Assembly: GCA_965539935.1 (NCBI GenBank)
Contig: CBETVX010000009.1
Location: 5,034 to 69,033, forward strand
DNA from: CBETVX01 sp965539935
GTDB taxonomy: Bacteria > Bacillota > Clostridia > Peptostreptococcales > Caminicellaceae
Direction of reading: 5' to 3'
DNA length: 64,000 nt
Positions 33,286 to 42,820 of this stretch are shown piece by piece (the stretch's first letter is position 1; each line of letters opens with the position of its first letter). A model generated the notes under the pieces. The model was given only the letters and a program-made list of their open reading frames with translations, had not been told where the DNA came from and searched no databases. A program made the translations under genes and the position numbers.

Positions 33286-34041
33286 CTAAATTTTTTCTAA
33301 TGTATTTAAAAATGCTAGACTTTTAAAAGATTTTTTATCTAAATGGGTCTGAATGTATTTGTCTAAAATCTTTTCAAGTCTATTTATTATAGGTGCATCC
33401 AGTTTTAATTTTAGAATTTTTCTTATGTCATTATTAGCTATGTAGTTTATTGCCTTCAGGGTAGTTATATCTATTAATATACCTCCACTAAATTTCAGAC
33501 TGCATTTATCACATATTAGCCCACCTTGCTCGATATTAAATCTAAGCTTTGTAAAATTATTAGGACCTGCCCCGCAATTAGCACATTCCCTAATTTGAGG
33601 CATAAATCCTGAGTATTTTAATACGTGTAATTGAAAAGCAATTTTAATAAGATTATACCCATTATCGACATTTGTTATTACATGTAACATATTAACGAGA
33701 TCAATAAATAATCTATTATTAGTTACCCCTTCAACTATTACACTTTCACATAGTTCTAATATGTAGGATCCATAGGCTAACTTGGTTAAATCTTCTCTTA
33801 TTTTGTAGAAAGCCTCATTTATATCTACAGAAGAGATTTTATCAAGGTTCCTACCTTTATTTATAATAAAATCTCCATATACAAATAAATGGGAAGCAGG
33901 TGAAAGCTTAGTTTTAGGTTTTCTGCCCCCCTTCGCAACAGCTCTAATTTTGCCATACTTTCTTGTAAAAAGCGTTAAAATAACATCTGCTTCAGAAATT
34001 TTATTTCTTCTTAAGACCACAGCTTCGGTCTTAAATAGCAT
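33286..34041 (-). CDS. recO: DNA repair protein RecO
   Basis: A 251-residue RecF-pathway mediator that anneals single strands and helps load RecA. The N-terminal OB-fold (KTEAVVLRRNKISEADVILTLFTRKYGKI) is followed by the helical C-terminal domain with a zinc site CANCGAGPNNF...CDKC (about 151-176). AGGTGATT before the ATG overlaps the end of yqzL; the yqzL stop is 4 bases upstream, implying coupling. Confidence 0.96.
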   Translation of the reverse strand: MLFKTEAVVLRRNKISEADVILTLFTRKYGKIRAVAKGGRKPKTKLSPASHLFVYGDFIINKGRNLDKISSVDINEAFYKIREDLTKLAYGSYILELCESVIVEGVTNNRLFIDLVNMLHVITNVDNGYNLIKIAFQLHVLKYSGFMPQIRECANCGAGPNNFTKLRFNIEQGGLICDKCSLKFSGGILIDITTLKAINYIANNDIRKILKLKLDAPIINRLEKILDKYIQTHLDKKSFKSLAFLNTLEKI

Positions 34042-34045
34042 TTAA

Positions 34046-34192
34046 TCACCTCAAAATTAAATTACTTTGATTTTCTACAGTTTCTTCATTTTCCTTACTT
34101 TTATTAGATACACTTTCTAATTCCTTTATAAACAAATATGCATTTAAATCACCAGTTTTATTGAATAACTGCCATATATGTTCCTTAAGCAC
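34046..34192 (-). CDS. yqzL: YqzL-family small protein
   Basis: A 48-residue protein starting GTG with RBS GGGGG upstream: MLKEHIWQLFNKTGDLNAYL and a charged tail. The motif W-x-L-F-x-x-T-G-x-x-x-A-Y-L is that of the Firmicutes YqzL family, which is found between era/cdd and recO, exactly this position. Function unknown. Its stop codon sits within the recO RBS region, so it is translationally linked to recO. Confidence 0.85.
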   Translation of the reverse strand: MLKEHIWQLFNKTGDLNAYLFIKELESVSNKSKENEETVENQSNLILR

Positions 34193-34297
34193 CTTTTTAC
34201 CCCCTTGTTTTATTTTTGTTTCTTAGATTCATATTTATATTTTTGCATTGGGAAGGTGCTTATATACAATGTAAATATTGTAACTAATATATATTTT

Positions 34298-35680
34298 TTA
34301 ATAAACCAATTTAGTCAATAGTATTGTAGTTAATGTGAAATATATAGAAAGCCCTGTAATATCAATAGTTGTAGTAATAAATGGGGCCGATGCCACAGCT
34401 GGATCTACTCCAATTCTTTTAAATATTAGAGGTACTAAAGTTCCAATAGTTGCAGCTGTAATCATATTTGCCCACATGGCAGTACCAACAACTATACTAA
34501 GCATCATTTCTCCTTGTATAAAGAAAGCAACTATACCTGCTATAATACTACATACTAGTCCAACCAAAAAACCAACAGTAAATTCTTGAATTAATGTTTT
34601 AGCAATCTCTTTACCATAAATATTACCTACAGCTATACCTCTAACAGTTAATGTGGAAGATTGGGTTCCTACATTTCCACCCATTCCAGCCAGGAGAGGC
34701 ATAAAAAGTGCTAATGCAGTATTCTTGTCAAGTACTCTTTCAAATCCTCCGATTATTTGTGCTGACAATAGGCCACCAAATAAAGTTATTAATAACCATG
34801 GAAGCCTGGATTTAAAAGATGTAACTATTCTAGTAAGTATTTTATCTTCATCAATATACTCGGTCTCAGATGTACCTGCAAATTTATAAATATCTTCAGT
34901 GGCTTCCTCTTCAATTACATCTATAATATCGTCTACAGTTACTATACCCATAATTTTATTGTTATCATTAACAACTGGTATTGCCAATAGGTCATATTTC
35001 GCAACCATTTTAGCAACTTCTTCTTGGTCAGTATTTAAACTAACCTTTTTAACTCTTTCATGCATTATGTCTTCAATATAATTATTAGGTTTACTTACTA
35101 TTAATTCTCTTAAAGAAAGTACTCCTACTAGTTTTTCATCATTATCGATAACATATACATAATATATTGTTTCTGCATCTTTACCAATTTCTCTAAGTTC
35201 TTCTATAGCTTGATATACTGTAATATCTTTCTTAACAGCAACAAAATCCTTTGTCATGATACCGCCGGCGGTATCTTCATCATAGAATAAGAGTTCTCTA
35301 ACTTCTTTAGCATTCTCTAAATCTAGCAAGGAAATTATTTCTTTTCTTTTTTCTTCCGTAAGTTCAGCAAGTAAATCAACCATATCATCTTGGGACATAT
35401 TTTCTAATATCTCAATTTTATGCTCCCTTTTAAGTATCCCAATTAAATCAGTGAAAGTCTCTGAATCAACGTCCTCTAAAACTCTACCTGCTTGTTCCCA
35501 AGAAAGAACACTAAAAAATTTATTTTGATTTTCATCTTCAAGCTCTAAAAGTATCTCTGCTATATCTGCAGGATGTAATTCTTCAATATATTCATTGACT
35601 TTTATATCTTCATCGTTAGCTAATAATTTTTCTACAATTTTTACTCTATCTTCAAATTCATCCCTTGCTATTCTAGTCAA
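34298..35680 (-). CDS. mgtE: Magnesium transporter MgtE
   Basis: A 460-residue MgtE. The cytosolic N domain (about 1-130, ELHPADIAEILLELEDE) and two CBS domains (about 135-260) form the Mg2+-sensing plug; five hydrophobic helices (about 290-460) form the pore, with the MPLLAGMGGNVGTQSS and DPAVASAPFITTTIDI motifs. No Mg2+ riboswitch is seen before it. It sits between era and yqzL-recO in the same direction. Confidence 0.96.
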   Translation of the reverse strand: MTRIARDEFEDRVKIVEKLLANDEDIKVNEYIEELHPADIAEILLELEDENQNKFFSVLSWEQAGRVLEDVDSETFTDLIGILKREHKIEILENMSQDDMVDLLAELTEEKRKEIISLLDLENAKEVRELLFYDEDTAGGIMTKDFVAVKKDITVYQAIEELREIGKDAETIYYVYVIDNDEKLVGVLSLRELIVSKPNNYIEDIMHERVKKVSLNTDQEEVAKMVAKYDLLAIPVVNDNNKIMGIVTVDDIIDVIEEEATEDIYKFAGTSETEYIDEDKILTRIVTSFKSRLPWLLITLFGGLLSAQIIGGFERVLDKNTALALFMPLLAGMGGNVGTQSSTLTVRGIAVGNIYGKEIAKTLIQEFTVGFLVGLVCSIIAGIVAFFIQGEMMLSIVVGTAMWANMITAATIGTLVPLIFKRIGVDPAVASAPFITTTIDITGLSIYFTLTTILLTKLVY

Positions 35681-35712
35681 GGCTCCACCCCCTTATAGCA
35701 GTATAATACTTT

Positions 35713-36603
35713 TTAGTATCCTAGATTTTTTAATATTTTTTCATTGTCACGCCACTGACGTTTTACCTTGACCCACAATTCCAAATAGACCTTTGACCCA
35801 AGAAGAGCTTCTATCTCCTGTCGGGCACTTTTTCCGATTCCCTTTATTTTTCTACCATTCTTCCCAATAATGATGGCTTTATGGGATTTTCTTTCACAGT
35901 AAATAGTTGCGTCTACATCTATAATATCTTTATCTTCACGCTTTCGCATAAGATTTATAATCACAGCTATTCCATGGGGCACTTCATCTTCTAGATAATG
36001 TAGAGTTTTTTCCCTTATTATTTCAGAAATAATAAATTTTTCAGGTTGATCAGTTATCATATGATTAGGGAAATATTGAGGCCCTTCTGGTAAGTATTTA
36101 ACAATGTTTTCTATTAATTGATCCACATTGGTACCGTTAATGGCAGACAAACCTATTATATCATTAATAAAATCATATTGACTATAGGTATCATAAATAT
36201 TTTTAAAGTCCTCTGGTGTTATTTTATCTATTTTATTAATCCCCAATATAACCGGAGTTTTTATGCCCTTTAAATTTTCTAAAACATATTTATCTCCTGG
36301 TCCAATTTCCTTAGAATCATCTACTAAAAATACTATAACATCTACTTCCTTTAATGTATCTTCAGCTGACTTAACCATGCTTTCACCTAACTTATTTCTA
36401 GGTTTATGTATACCTGGAGTATCTAAAAAAACAATTTGATAGTTTTCTCCATTGTATACTGTTTGGATTTTATTTCTTGTTGTCTGGGGTTTATCTGACA
36501 TAATCAGTATTTTCTGTCCTATAGCACTATTAATCAAGGTTGATTTTCCAACATTTGGCCTTCCAATGATTGTTACAAATCCAGATTTGAATGTCATATT
36601 CAA
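35713..36603 (-). CDS. era: GTPase Era
   Basis: A 296-residue Ras-like GTPase with a C-terminal KH domain that binds 16S rRNA in 30S assembly. G motifs: GRPNVGKST (G1), DTPGIH (G3), NKID (G4) and SAINGTNVD (G5). KH domain: KSHKAIIIGKNGRKIKGIG. The first in-frame start is TTG with GGAG 7 bases upstream; an ATG two codons on is the alternative. It follows cdd, the common Firmicutes order. Confidence 0.97.
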   Translation of the reverse strand: MNMTFKSGFVTIIGRPNVGKSTLINSAIGQKILIMSDKPQTTRNKIQTVYNGENYQIVFLDTPGIHKPRNKLGESMVKSAEDTLKEVDVIVFLVDDSKEIGPGDKYVLENLKGIKTPVILGINKIDKITPEDFKNIYDTYSQYDFINDIIGLSAINGTNVDQLIENIVKYLPEGPQYFPNHMITDQPEKFIISEIIREKTLHYLEDEVPHGIAVIINLMRKREDKDIIDVDATIYCERKSHKAIIIGKNGRKIKGIGKSARQEIEALLGSKVYLELWVKVKRQWRDNEKILKNLGY

Positions 36604-36629
36604 TACTCACTCTCCTATTAACTATTTTA

Positions 36630-37025
36630 CTATTTTTTTAAATCTGTACTATTAAATGAACATGGTAATAATTCTGTTATTTTATAAACTTTATAATCCA
36701 TTTCATTTTTTGCAACTATGATATCTATATCTGTACCAAACTCTAAAATTACTTGTCTACATATACCACAAGGAAAAGTATAATCATTACTATCACCTAC
36801 AACTGCAATAGCATCAATATCTTTATTCCCTTCAGAAATTGCTTTGAATATTGCAGTTCTCTCTGCACAGTTTGTGCCTCCATAGGAAGCACATTCAATA
36901 TTGCATCCTGTATATATTTTACCATTCTTTAGTTTTACAGCTGCTCCTACTCTAAAGTTCGAGTAAGGAACATATGCATTTTCTTTGGCTTGTATTGCTT
37001 TTTCTATTAATAATTTATAATTCAT
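36630..37025 (-). CDS. cdd: Cytidine deaminase
   Basis: A 131-residue homotetrameric-type cytidine deaminase converting (deoxy)cytidine to (deoxy)uridine. Zinc and catalytic motifs: CNIECASYGGTNCAERTAIF (Cys and Glu) and PCGICRQVILEF (two zinc Cys). Pyrimidine salvage in the cytosol. It is immediately upstream of era. Confidence 0.96.
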   Translation of the reverse strand: MNYKLLIEKAIQAKENAYVPYSNFRVGAAVKLKNGKIYTGCNIECASYGGTNCAERTAIFKAISEGNKDIDAIAVVGDSNDYTFPCGICRQVILEFGTDIDIIVAKNEMDYKVYKITELLPCSFNSTDLKK

Positions 37026-37043
37026 TTAAGCACCATCCTTTTT

Positions 37044-38165
37044 TTAGTAATTGATTTTCATACTGTTAGGAACAACTTGATACCAAGTTTTTCCTGGATT
37101 TAGCTTGATTTCTTTTCCCTCTAAATCATAAAATCTTGTAATATCTCTTCTATCGTTTTTTTTCCAAGTAACATTCATCATTTTACCATTAGTTATATAT
37201 AAACCTTTGCCAGTACCTACAGTACCCATTTCTAATCTTCCTTCATTATCTATTACTTTGATTGATGCATATTGCACTATTATATTTTTAGCACTTAAAT
37301 GTATATCTGTAACTTCATCTCTATGGGGTTTATCATTTACATATCTATAATAAATTCTTTCTTCTTTATTATATCTGAATTCACTAGAATACCCTTTACT
37401 ATAGGGAAACTTAATATTGTTTAGATTTTTACCTTCAATATCTTCATCATTTTCATTGAATATTAAAGTTTCATAATCTGTGCTTGTAGTTCTATAGCCT
37501 CTACGATTTGCATCCTTTATGATTGCTTCATAACTAGTATACATATTATTTGGTTTTGGTTTATGATTTTCTCTCCAAAAAGTACTTTTTCCAGCACTCA
37601 TACTATCTATATCAGCCATCTTTAGATTTACAACATCAGCAAAGGCTTGTGGACTACCACCTACATGTACATAATATGGGTCATACTCCAATGCTTTATC
37701 AATAAAATATGGTCTTGCGCTTCTAACAGGTCCAATCAGATTAGGTTTATCAGTATTAATTATTGCAAGATACCTTGTTATATTTCCTTCAGCAAGCATT
37801 TCATAGACAACATCAGCACTACTTAATCCAGCTTGTGGTCTAGCCTTATATTGATTATCAATCATAACTGCAATTGGTCTACTATTAATTTTATCTTCTT
37901 CTATATATATACCAGTAAGTGGTGATTTTACTTTACCCTCATTTATTTCTTTCTCTATGACACCATTTTGTCCATCATTTTCTCTTTCATCACTTATTAT
38001 TATTTCACTTGAATCCAAAATATCCTCAATATCATTTTCAATTTTCTCTTTTTCCTCACCCAAATATTCCTCATTTGAAATTTTACCTTCAGTACTAGTT
38101 TTAGTACTTGAACATCCAGATGTAATTAAACATATAATGAATAGTATCAAAATTACTCTTTTCAT
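37044..38165 (-). CDS. DUF3048 (YerB-type) lipoprotein
   Basis: A 373-residue exported lipoprotein: signal peptide about 1-17 with lipobox LITSGC, then an acidic linker, then the DUF3048 domain (PLTGIYIEEDKINSRPIAVMIDN; ARPQAGLSSADVVYEMLAEG; GPVRSARPYFIDKALEYD). The role of YerB-like proteins is unknown; they sit on the outer face of the membrane. It lies between the CNNM transporter gene and cdd. Confidence 0.9.
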   Translation of the reverse strand: MKRVILILFIICLITSGCSSTKTSTEGKISNEEYLGEEKEKIENDIEDILDSSEIIISDERENDGQNGVIEKEINEGKVKSPLTGIYIEEDKINSRPIAVMIDNQYKARPQAGLSSADVVYEMLAEGNITRYLAIINTDKPNLIGPVRSARPYFIDKALEYDPYYVHVGGSPQAFADVVNLKMADIDSMSAGKSTFWRENHKPKPNNMYTSYEAIIKDANRRGYRTTSTDYETLIFNENDEDIEGKNLNNIKFPYSKGYSSEFRYNKEERIYYRYVNDKPHRDEVTDIHLSAKNIIVQYASIKVIDNEGRLEMGTVGTGKGLYITNGKMMNVTWKKNDRRDITRFYDLEGKEIKLNPGKTWYQVVPNSMKINY

Positions 38166-38177
38166 CCAAGTTCCCCC

Positions 38178-39440
38178 TTATACATTTTCCTTAAAAATTT
38201 TAATTCTATTTATTCTTCTATCTTGAACATCAAGAACCTTATATTTTATTCCATTATACTCTACTAAATCCCCTATTCTTGGCATTCTACCTAGTTGATT
38301 AAATATAAATCCTCCCAAAGATTCGAACTCATCAACTGGAAGACTGGAATTAAATATTTCGTTAATTTCATCAATAGAAATTTTTGAATTAACAATAACT
38401 GTTCCATCCTCTATATATTCAATTAGGTCCTTTTCATCATCATACTCGTCAACTATATCTCCAACTATTTCTTCAAGGATATCTTCTATGGTAACAAGTC
38501 CTAAAGTTCCTCCATATTCATCTAATACAATAGATATATGTACTTTTTGAAGCTGCATTTCTGTTAATAAATCTATGGCTTTTTTGCTCTCTGGAACATA
38601 ATAAGCAGGTCTAATTATTTTTCTTATACTTTCATTTTCATCATTTTTATTAAAATATGTAGCCAGCAAGTCCTTTACATAAACGATACCAACTATATTA
38701 TCAATTGACCTGGTAATTACAGGTATCCTAGAATATCCATAATTTAAAGCTTTTGCTATGGCATCCTTTATTGTATCATTTTCATCAAGATAAACAATAT
38801 CAATTCTGGGTACCATTACTTCACTAACTGTAATATCTCCTATTTCAAATATACTATTTATCATTTCTCTCTCTTGTTTTTCAATTATTCCTGCCTCTTC
38901 ACCAACATCTACCAGTGTTTTAATCTCTTCTTCAGAAACTGTTGTTTTATTGTTAGAAAGATTTCCTCCAAAACTTCTTATTATTACTTTGGTAATTTTA
39001 TTTAGTATTATTAATATTGGAGTAAATAAAATCGAAAGGATATTAAGTGGTTTACCTAGTTTCATTGCTACTTTTTCAGCATTATAGCTTGAATAAGTTT
39101 TAGGAGTAATTTCTCCAAATATCAATATTAAAATTGTCATAACTGAAGTAACTACTAGAGTAGCTTCTTTACCAGTAAATATTTTCAAAGTAAGTTCTGT
39201 AGCTATTGCTGTTGCAGCAATATTTACAATATTATTTCCTATTAAAATAGTTGAAAGAGTTTTAGATGAATTTAGTAATAATTTTTCTAAAATATTGGCT
39301 TCTTTAATTCCTCTATTTTTTAACTGCTTAATCTTAATTATATTTAAAGAAGTTAAAGCAGTTTCAGAACTTGAAAAAAGGCCAGACAGGATTAATAAAA
39401 TAATTAATATTATAAACTTCAGAATTATATTATAGTCCAT
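38178..39440 (-). CDS. CNNM/HlyC-CorC family membrane protein
   Basis: A 420-residue protein: DUF21 transmembrane domain (about 1-190, four hydrophobic helices), paired CBS domains (about 200-320; VMVPRIDIVYLDEN, IPVITRSIDNIVGIVYVKDLL) and a C-terminal CorC_HlyC domain (about 335-418). Relatives transport or export Mg2+ or other divalent cations; the old name hemolysin is misleading. The ATG at 39440 has TGGAGGAAAAAAT before it; an in-frame start nine codons earlier lies in the RBS region. Confidence 0.93.
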   Translation of the reverse strand: MDYNIILKFIILIILLILSGLFSSSETALTSLNIIKIKQLKNRGIKEANILEKLLLNSSKTLSTILIGNNIVNIAATAIATELTLKIFTGKEATLVVTSVMTILILIFGEITPKTYSSYNAEKVAMKLGKPLNILSILFTPILIILNKITKVIIRSFGGNLSNNKTTVSEEEIKTLVDVGEEAGIIEKQEREMINSIFEIGDITVSEVMVPRIDIVYLDENDTIKDAIAKALNYGYSRIPVITRSIDNIVGIVYVKDLLATYFNKNDENESIRKIIRPAYYVPESKKAIDLLTEMQLQKVHISIVLDEYGGTLGLVTIEDILEEIVGDIVDEYDDEKDLIEYIEDGTVIVNSKISIDEINEIFNSSLPVDEFESLGGFIFNQLGRMPRIGDLVEYNGIKYKVLDVQDRRINRIKIFKENV

Positions 39441-39496
39441 ATTTTTTCCTCCATATTTTCCTGTCAAATCATTAAGTAGGAGGCAGAGACTCCATG

Positions 39497-40195
39497 TTAA
39501 TAAACTAATTGAAATATTAGTAAAGTTATTAACCCTCCTAGAAATGCTCCTATAATTACTTGAAATAAAGTATGAATGCCTGCTTCTATTCTACTTTGCA
39601 CTACTAATAAAGCCATAATGAAGGATAATGTCCCTATTAAAGTATTATTAGAAATAAATGATATTGCTACTACTATTGAAAAAGCAATGGCAGAATGACC
39701 ACTGGGCATTCCACCTCTAAGGGGTGTCCCTTCTTTAAAGTATGCTTTCATAGCAATAGATGAAAAAATTACTATGATTAAACTTATGAAAGTAATATGC
39801 AATGGAGATGACTTTACCTTTTTTAATAGGATAGCAGAAACTTCATTTATCTTATCAAAAAATATTATATATGCTACTATAATGGAATTGATTGCAGAAA
39901 TTAGCACTGCACCTGCCGCAACATTTTTCGCAATCTTGGCTAATTCATGATATTTATCGGTTATTAAATCTATAGTAGTTTCAATAGCAGTATTAATCAT
40001 CTCAGCTACTATTACAAGGGAAATAGCAAAAAACAAAATTAAAATTTCTGTCTTAGACAAATTATAGAATAAACTTAGAATTAGCACTATTATTGCAATG
40101 CTAAAATGGATCCTCATATTTTTTTGTGTTTTTAATGTATAGATAATGCCTTCAAAGGCATAATTAAAACTATCTAATATTTTTTTAGCTTTCAT
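39497..40195 (-). CDS. Fusion of undecaprenol/diacylglycerol kinase and PAP2 phosphatase
   Basis: A 232-residue membrane protein. Residues about 1-118 are a DgkA-type kinase (SFNYAFEGIIYTLKTQKNMRIH; EMINTAIETTIDLI; active-site Glu in the latter). Residues about 130-232 are a PAP2-type phosphatase (GMPSGHSAIAF and SRIEAGIHT). The usual His-x3-Asp of PAP2 here reads HTLFQ, so the Asp is replaced. Stand-alone DgkA is about 120-130 residues. Opposing kinase and phosphatase activities in one chain could tune undecaprenyl phosphate for wall synthesis. It follows ybeY. Confidence 0.9.
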   Translation of the reverse strand: MKAKKILDSFNYAFEGIIYTLKTQKNMRIHFSIAIIVLILSLFYNLSKTEILILFFAISLVIVAEMINTAIETTIDLITDKYHELAKIAKNVAAGAVLISAINSIIVAYIIFFDKINEVSAILLKKVKSSPLHITFISLIIVIFSSIAMKAYFKEGTPLRGGMPSGHSAIAFSIVVAISFISNNTLIGTLSFIMALLVVQSRIEAGIHTLFQVIIGAFLGGLITLLIFQLVY

Positions 40196-40208
40196 TTCTT
40201 CACCATTA

Positions 40209-40676
40209 TTATCTTAATATGCCCAACATTTCTAATACTTTTTCTTCTTTACTTCTCATTTTTTTAGTATTCTCATCTGTATCATGATCATACCCAAATA
40301 AATGAAGCATACTATGGGAAGTTAAAAAAGCAACTTCTCGTTCAAAACTATGTCCATATTCTCTAGATTGTTCCTTTGCTTTCTCTAATGATATTACTAT
40401 ATCACCCAAAATTCTATGGGAATCATCTTCTTCCATAATTTCATCTATATTATTATACTGTGGAAAAGATAATACATCGGTAGGCTTATCTATTCCTCTA
40501 TAGGTTTTATTAAGTAGTTGAATCTCATTATTATCTACAAAGGATATGCTAACTTCCCACTGATTTTTATCTAGTCCTTCTAATTCAAAGGCTTTCTCAA
40601 CCACTTTATATAGTAATTCCTTGATCTTTTCATTGTATTCAATTATTTCTTGTCTATTAATAATATTCAGTTCCAT
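40209..40676 (-). CDS. ybeY: Endoribonuclease YbeY
   Basis: A 155-residue zinc RNase for 16S rRNA 3' maturation and ribosome quality control. The zinc motif HSMLHLFGYDHD is at the C-terminal third, and VDNNEIQLLNKTYRGIDKPTDVLSF is diagnostic. The ATG at 40676 overlaps the stop of the upstream HD phosphodiesterase (TGATG); a TTG one codon earlier is the alternative. Confidence 0.96.
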   Translation of the reverse strand: MELNIINRQEIIEYNEKIKELLYKVVEKAFELEGLDKNQWEVSISFVDNNEIQLLNKTYRGIDKPTDVLSFPQYNNIDEIMEEDDSHRILGDIVISLEKAKEQSREYGHSFEREVAFLTSHSMLHLFGYDHDTDENTKKMRSKEEKVLEMLGILR

Positions 40677-42781
40677 CAATTAGATACCTCCAGTTCTTCT
40701 TCGTTTATTTCAGGATACTCTATTCTTTCATGAAATATTCCCAATAGAGTATTAATAAGAGCGATTTTTATAGTTTCAATATCATTAAAGGTAAGGTTGC
40801 AATCATTTAATTGACCTGCTTCTATCTTATCATCTATAATTTTATTTACCAACTGACTTATATTCTCCTTAGTTGGCTCAGGCAAACACCTAACAGCTGC
40901 CTCTACTGAGTCAGAAATTAGCACTATTGCAGATTCTTTAGTTTTAGGTTTAGGACCCTCATACTTGTAGATTTTACTATCAACGGGATTTGATTTATCT
41001 TCTTTACTAATTGCCTTATGGTAAAAATATTTTATTAAAGTTGTTCCATGGTGTTGCTGAATAATATCAATTATTTCTTTAGGAAGATTATATTTTAAGG
41101 CTAAACTCACCCCATCCTTTACATGATTTTTGATGATAGTGGCACTTATTTTAGCAGTAAGTTTATCATGGGGATTATCTGATGTTATCTGATTTTCTTT
41201 AAAAAAATATGGTCTCATTAACTTTCCTATATCATGATAATAGGCTGAAACTCTGGCTAGCAGACTATTTGCACCTATAGCTTGAGCAGCAGATTCACTT
41301 AAATTCCCAACTATTATGCTATGATGGTATGTTCCTGGAGCTTCCATTAACATTCTCTTCAATAGGGGATGATTAGGATTTGAAAGCTCTAATAATTTAA
41401 TAGGAGTAAGTATCCTAAACAGGTATTCCCACAATGGTAGGGACCCTATTGTTAAAATAGAGCATAATATACCATTTAGTATCCCATAAAATCCATCAAT
41501 TAATATCTTTTTAATCTCTATATCATTTATGAAACCAAGACTAGATATTATGAATAAATTTGCAAATGCCACAATTACTCCACTTAAAAATATATTTGAT
41601 CTCTGATGGGTATTAGAGGCACTTATGGCCCCTAAGGTACCACTTATTATTAACGTGACATAAACTATTATATTACTTCCCGTTAATAATACTATCATAG
41701 TTGTCAAAACTAAATTAATTATTATAGCAATGTATGGGTTTACTAAAATTCCAATTAGCATTGAAGCTGTAGCTACAGGTACTAGAAACTCCGATATACT
41801 GCTTATTGGTTTAGCAATTAAGAATATTATTAGAAATACAATCATTATAAGATATAATTTGGATATTTCATATATCAACTTTTTATTAAAAAAATATATA
41901 TATGCCAATATAACAAATTCCAATATTAAAATTAGTATGGCAAGACCCAAGTAAATTGCTATTTTATTATTATCTTTATTATTAACAAGTCCAGCATCAA
42001 TTAATAATCTGTATTGACTTTCACCTATTATTTCACCTTCACTTACGATTATTTGCCCTTTCTTAACAAATACTTTATCTACTTTTTTAATTGCTTCATC
42101 AATTTTTTCTTGAGTTAAGTCTTCATCAAAAAAAGAATTTGCCTTTATAGAATTATTTACAAGAGTTATTGCAATAATTTTCATTTGATCTGTGAAGCCT
42201 TCTAAACTCTGGAAGTATTCAGTTATTTTTTCTTTCTCAGTATCAAGTTCTTCTTCATTTATACCAGTAGACATAACTTGAATTATAACTTCATATACAT
42301 AACTTTCAATACTCTCTACTTCACTGGTTTGGGCTTTAATTAGATAATCCAAATCTTTTTCTTCAAAATCAATACCATAATTTTTTAATACATCAACACT
42401 TTGTTTTAAGTTCATATCACCATTTTTATATAATTCTCTAGTTTCATATAAACTTTTGAAAAATTTCTCAACTTTCTTTTTAATATCAATTTGTATTGTA
42501 GGATCTAATTTACTCTTTGGCTCAACTGATTCTATGGCCTTCTTTATTTGTTTCGCGGTGGCCTCTTTATCTTCTATATCAATAGGCGCTTTAATATCAG
42601 TAGGTGCAGTTTCTCCAACTTTTAAATCGTAAGTCTTTAATGAAATGCTATAATACATAGTAAAAAATAATGTCAAAAAAAATATAAGAATCATTATGGC
42701 AAGATTAATCAATTTATTATTAAATAGTCTCAATAGAATTGTTTTATTTAAAAGCTTGTCCTTTTTATTAATTAGCTTCAT
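40676..42781 (-). CDS. 7TM-HD family phosphodiesterase (PgpH/YqfF-like, probable c-di-AMP hydrolase)
   Basis: A 701-residue protein: one N-terminal membrane helix, an extracellular 7TMR-HDED domain (about 55-265), seven hydrophobic helices (about 275-460) and a cytosolic HD domain with YYHDIGKLMRPYF and NHVKDGVSLALKYNLPKEIIDIIQQHHG. Listeria PgpH, of the same layout, degrades c-di-AMP. It lies between phoH and ybeY, as in most Firmicutes. Confidence 0.95.
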   Translation of the reverse strand: MKLINKKDKLLNKTILLRLFNNKLINLAIMILIFFLTLFFTMYYSISLKTYDLKVGETAPTDIKAPIDIEDKEATAKQIKKAIESVEPKSKLDPTIQIDIKKKVEKFFKSLYETRELYKNGDMNLKQSVDVLKNYGIDFEEKDLDYLIKAQTSEVESIESYVYEVIIQVMSTGINEEELDTEKEKITEYFQSLEGFTDQMKIIAITLVNNSIKANSFFDEDLTQEKIDEAIKKVDKVFVKKGQIIVSEGEIIGESQYRLLIDAGLVNNKDNNKIAIYLGLAILILILEFVILAYIYFFNKKLIYEISKLYLIMIVFLIIFLIAKPISSISEFLVPVATASMLIGILVNPYIAIIINLVLTTMIVLLTGSNIIVYVTLIISGTLGAISASNTHQRSNIFLSGVIVAFANLFIISSLGFINDIEIKKILIDGFYGILNGILCSILTIGSLPLWEYLFRILTPIKLLELSNPNHPLLKRMLMEAPGTYHHSIIVGNLSESAAQAIGANSLLARVSAYYHDIGKLMRPYFFKENQITSDNPHDKLTAKISATIIKNHVKDGVSLALKYNLPKEIIDIIQQHHGTTLIKYFYHKAISKEDKSNPVDSKIYKYEGPKPKTKESAIVLISDSVEAAVRCLPEPTKENISQLVNKIIDDKIEAGQLNDCNLTFNDIETIKIALINTLLGIFHERIEYPEINEEELEVSN

Positions 42782-42820
42782 AGCTTCACCTATCCTATAT
42801 TTTTACAGAGCTCAAACTTA

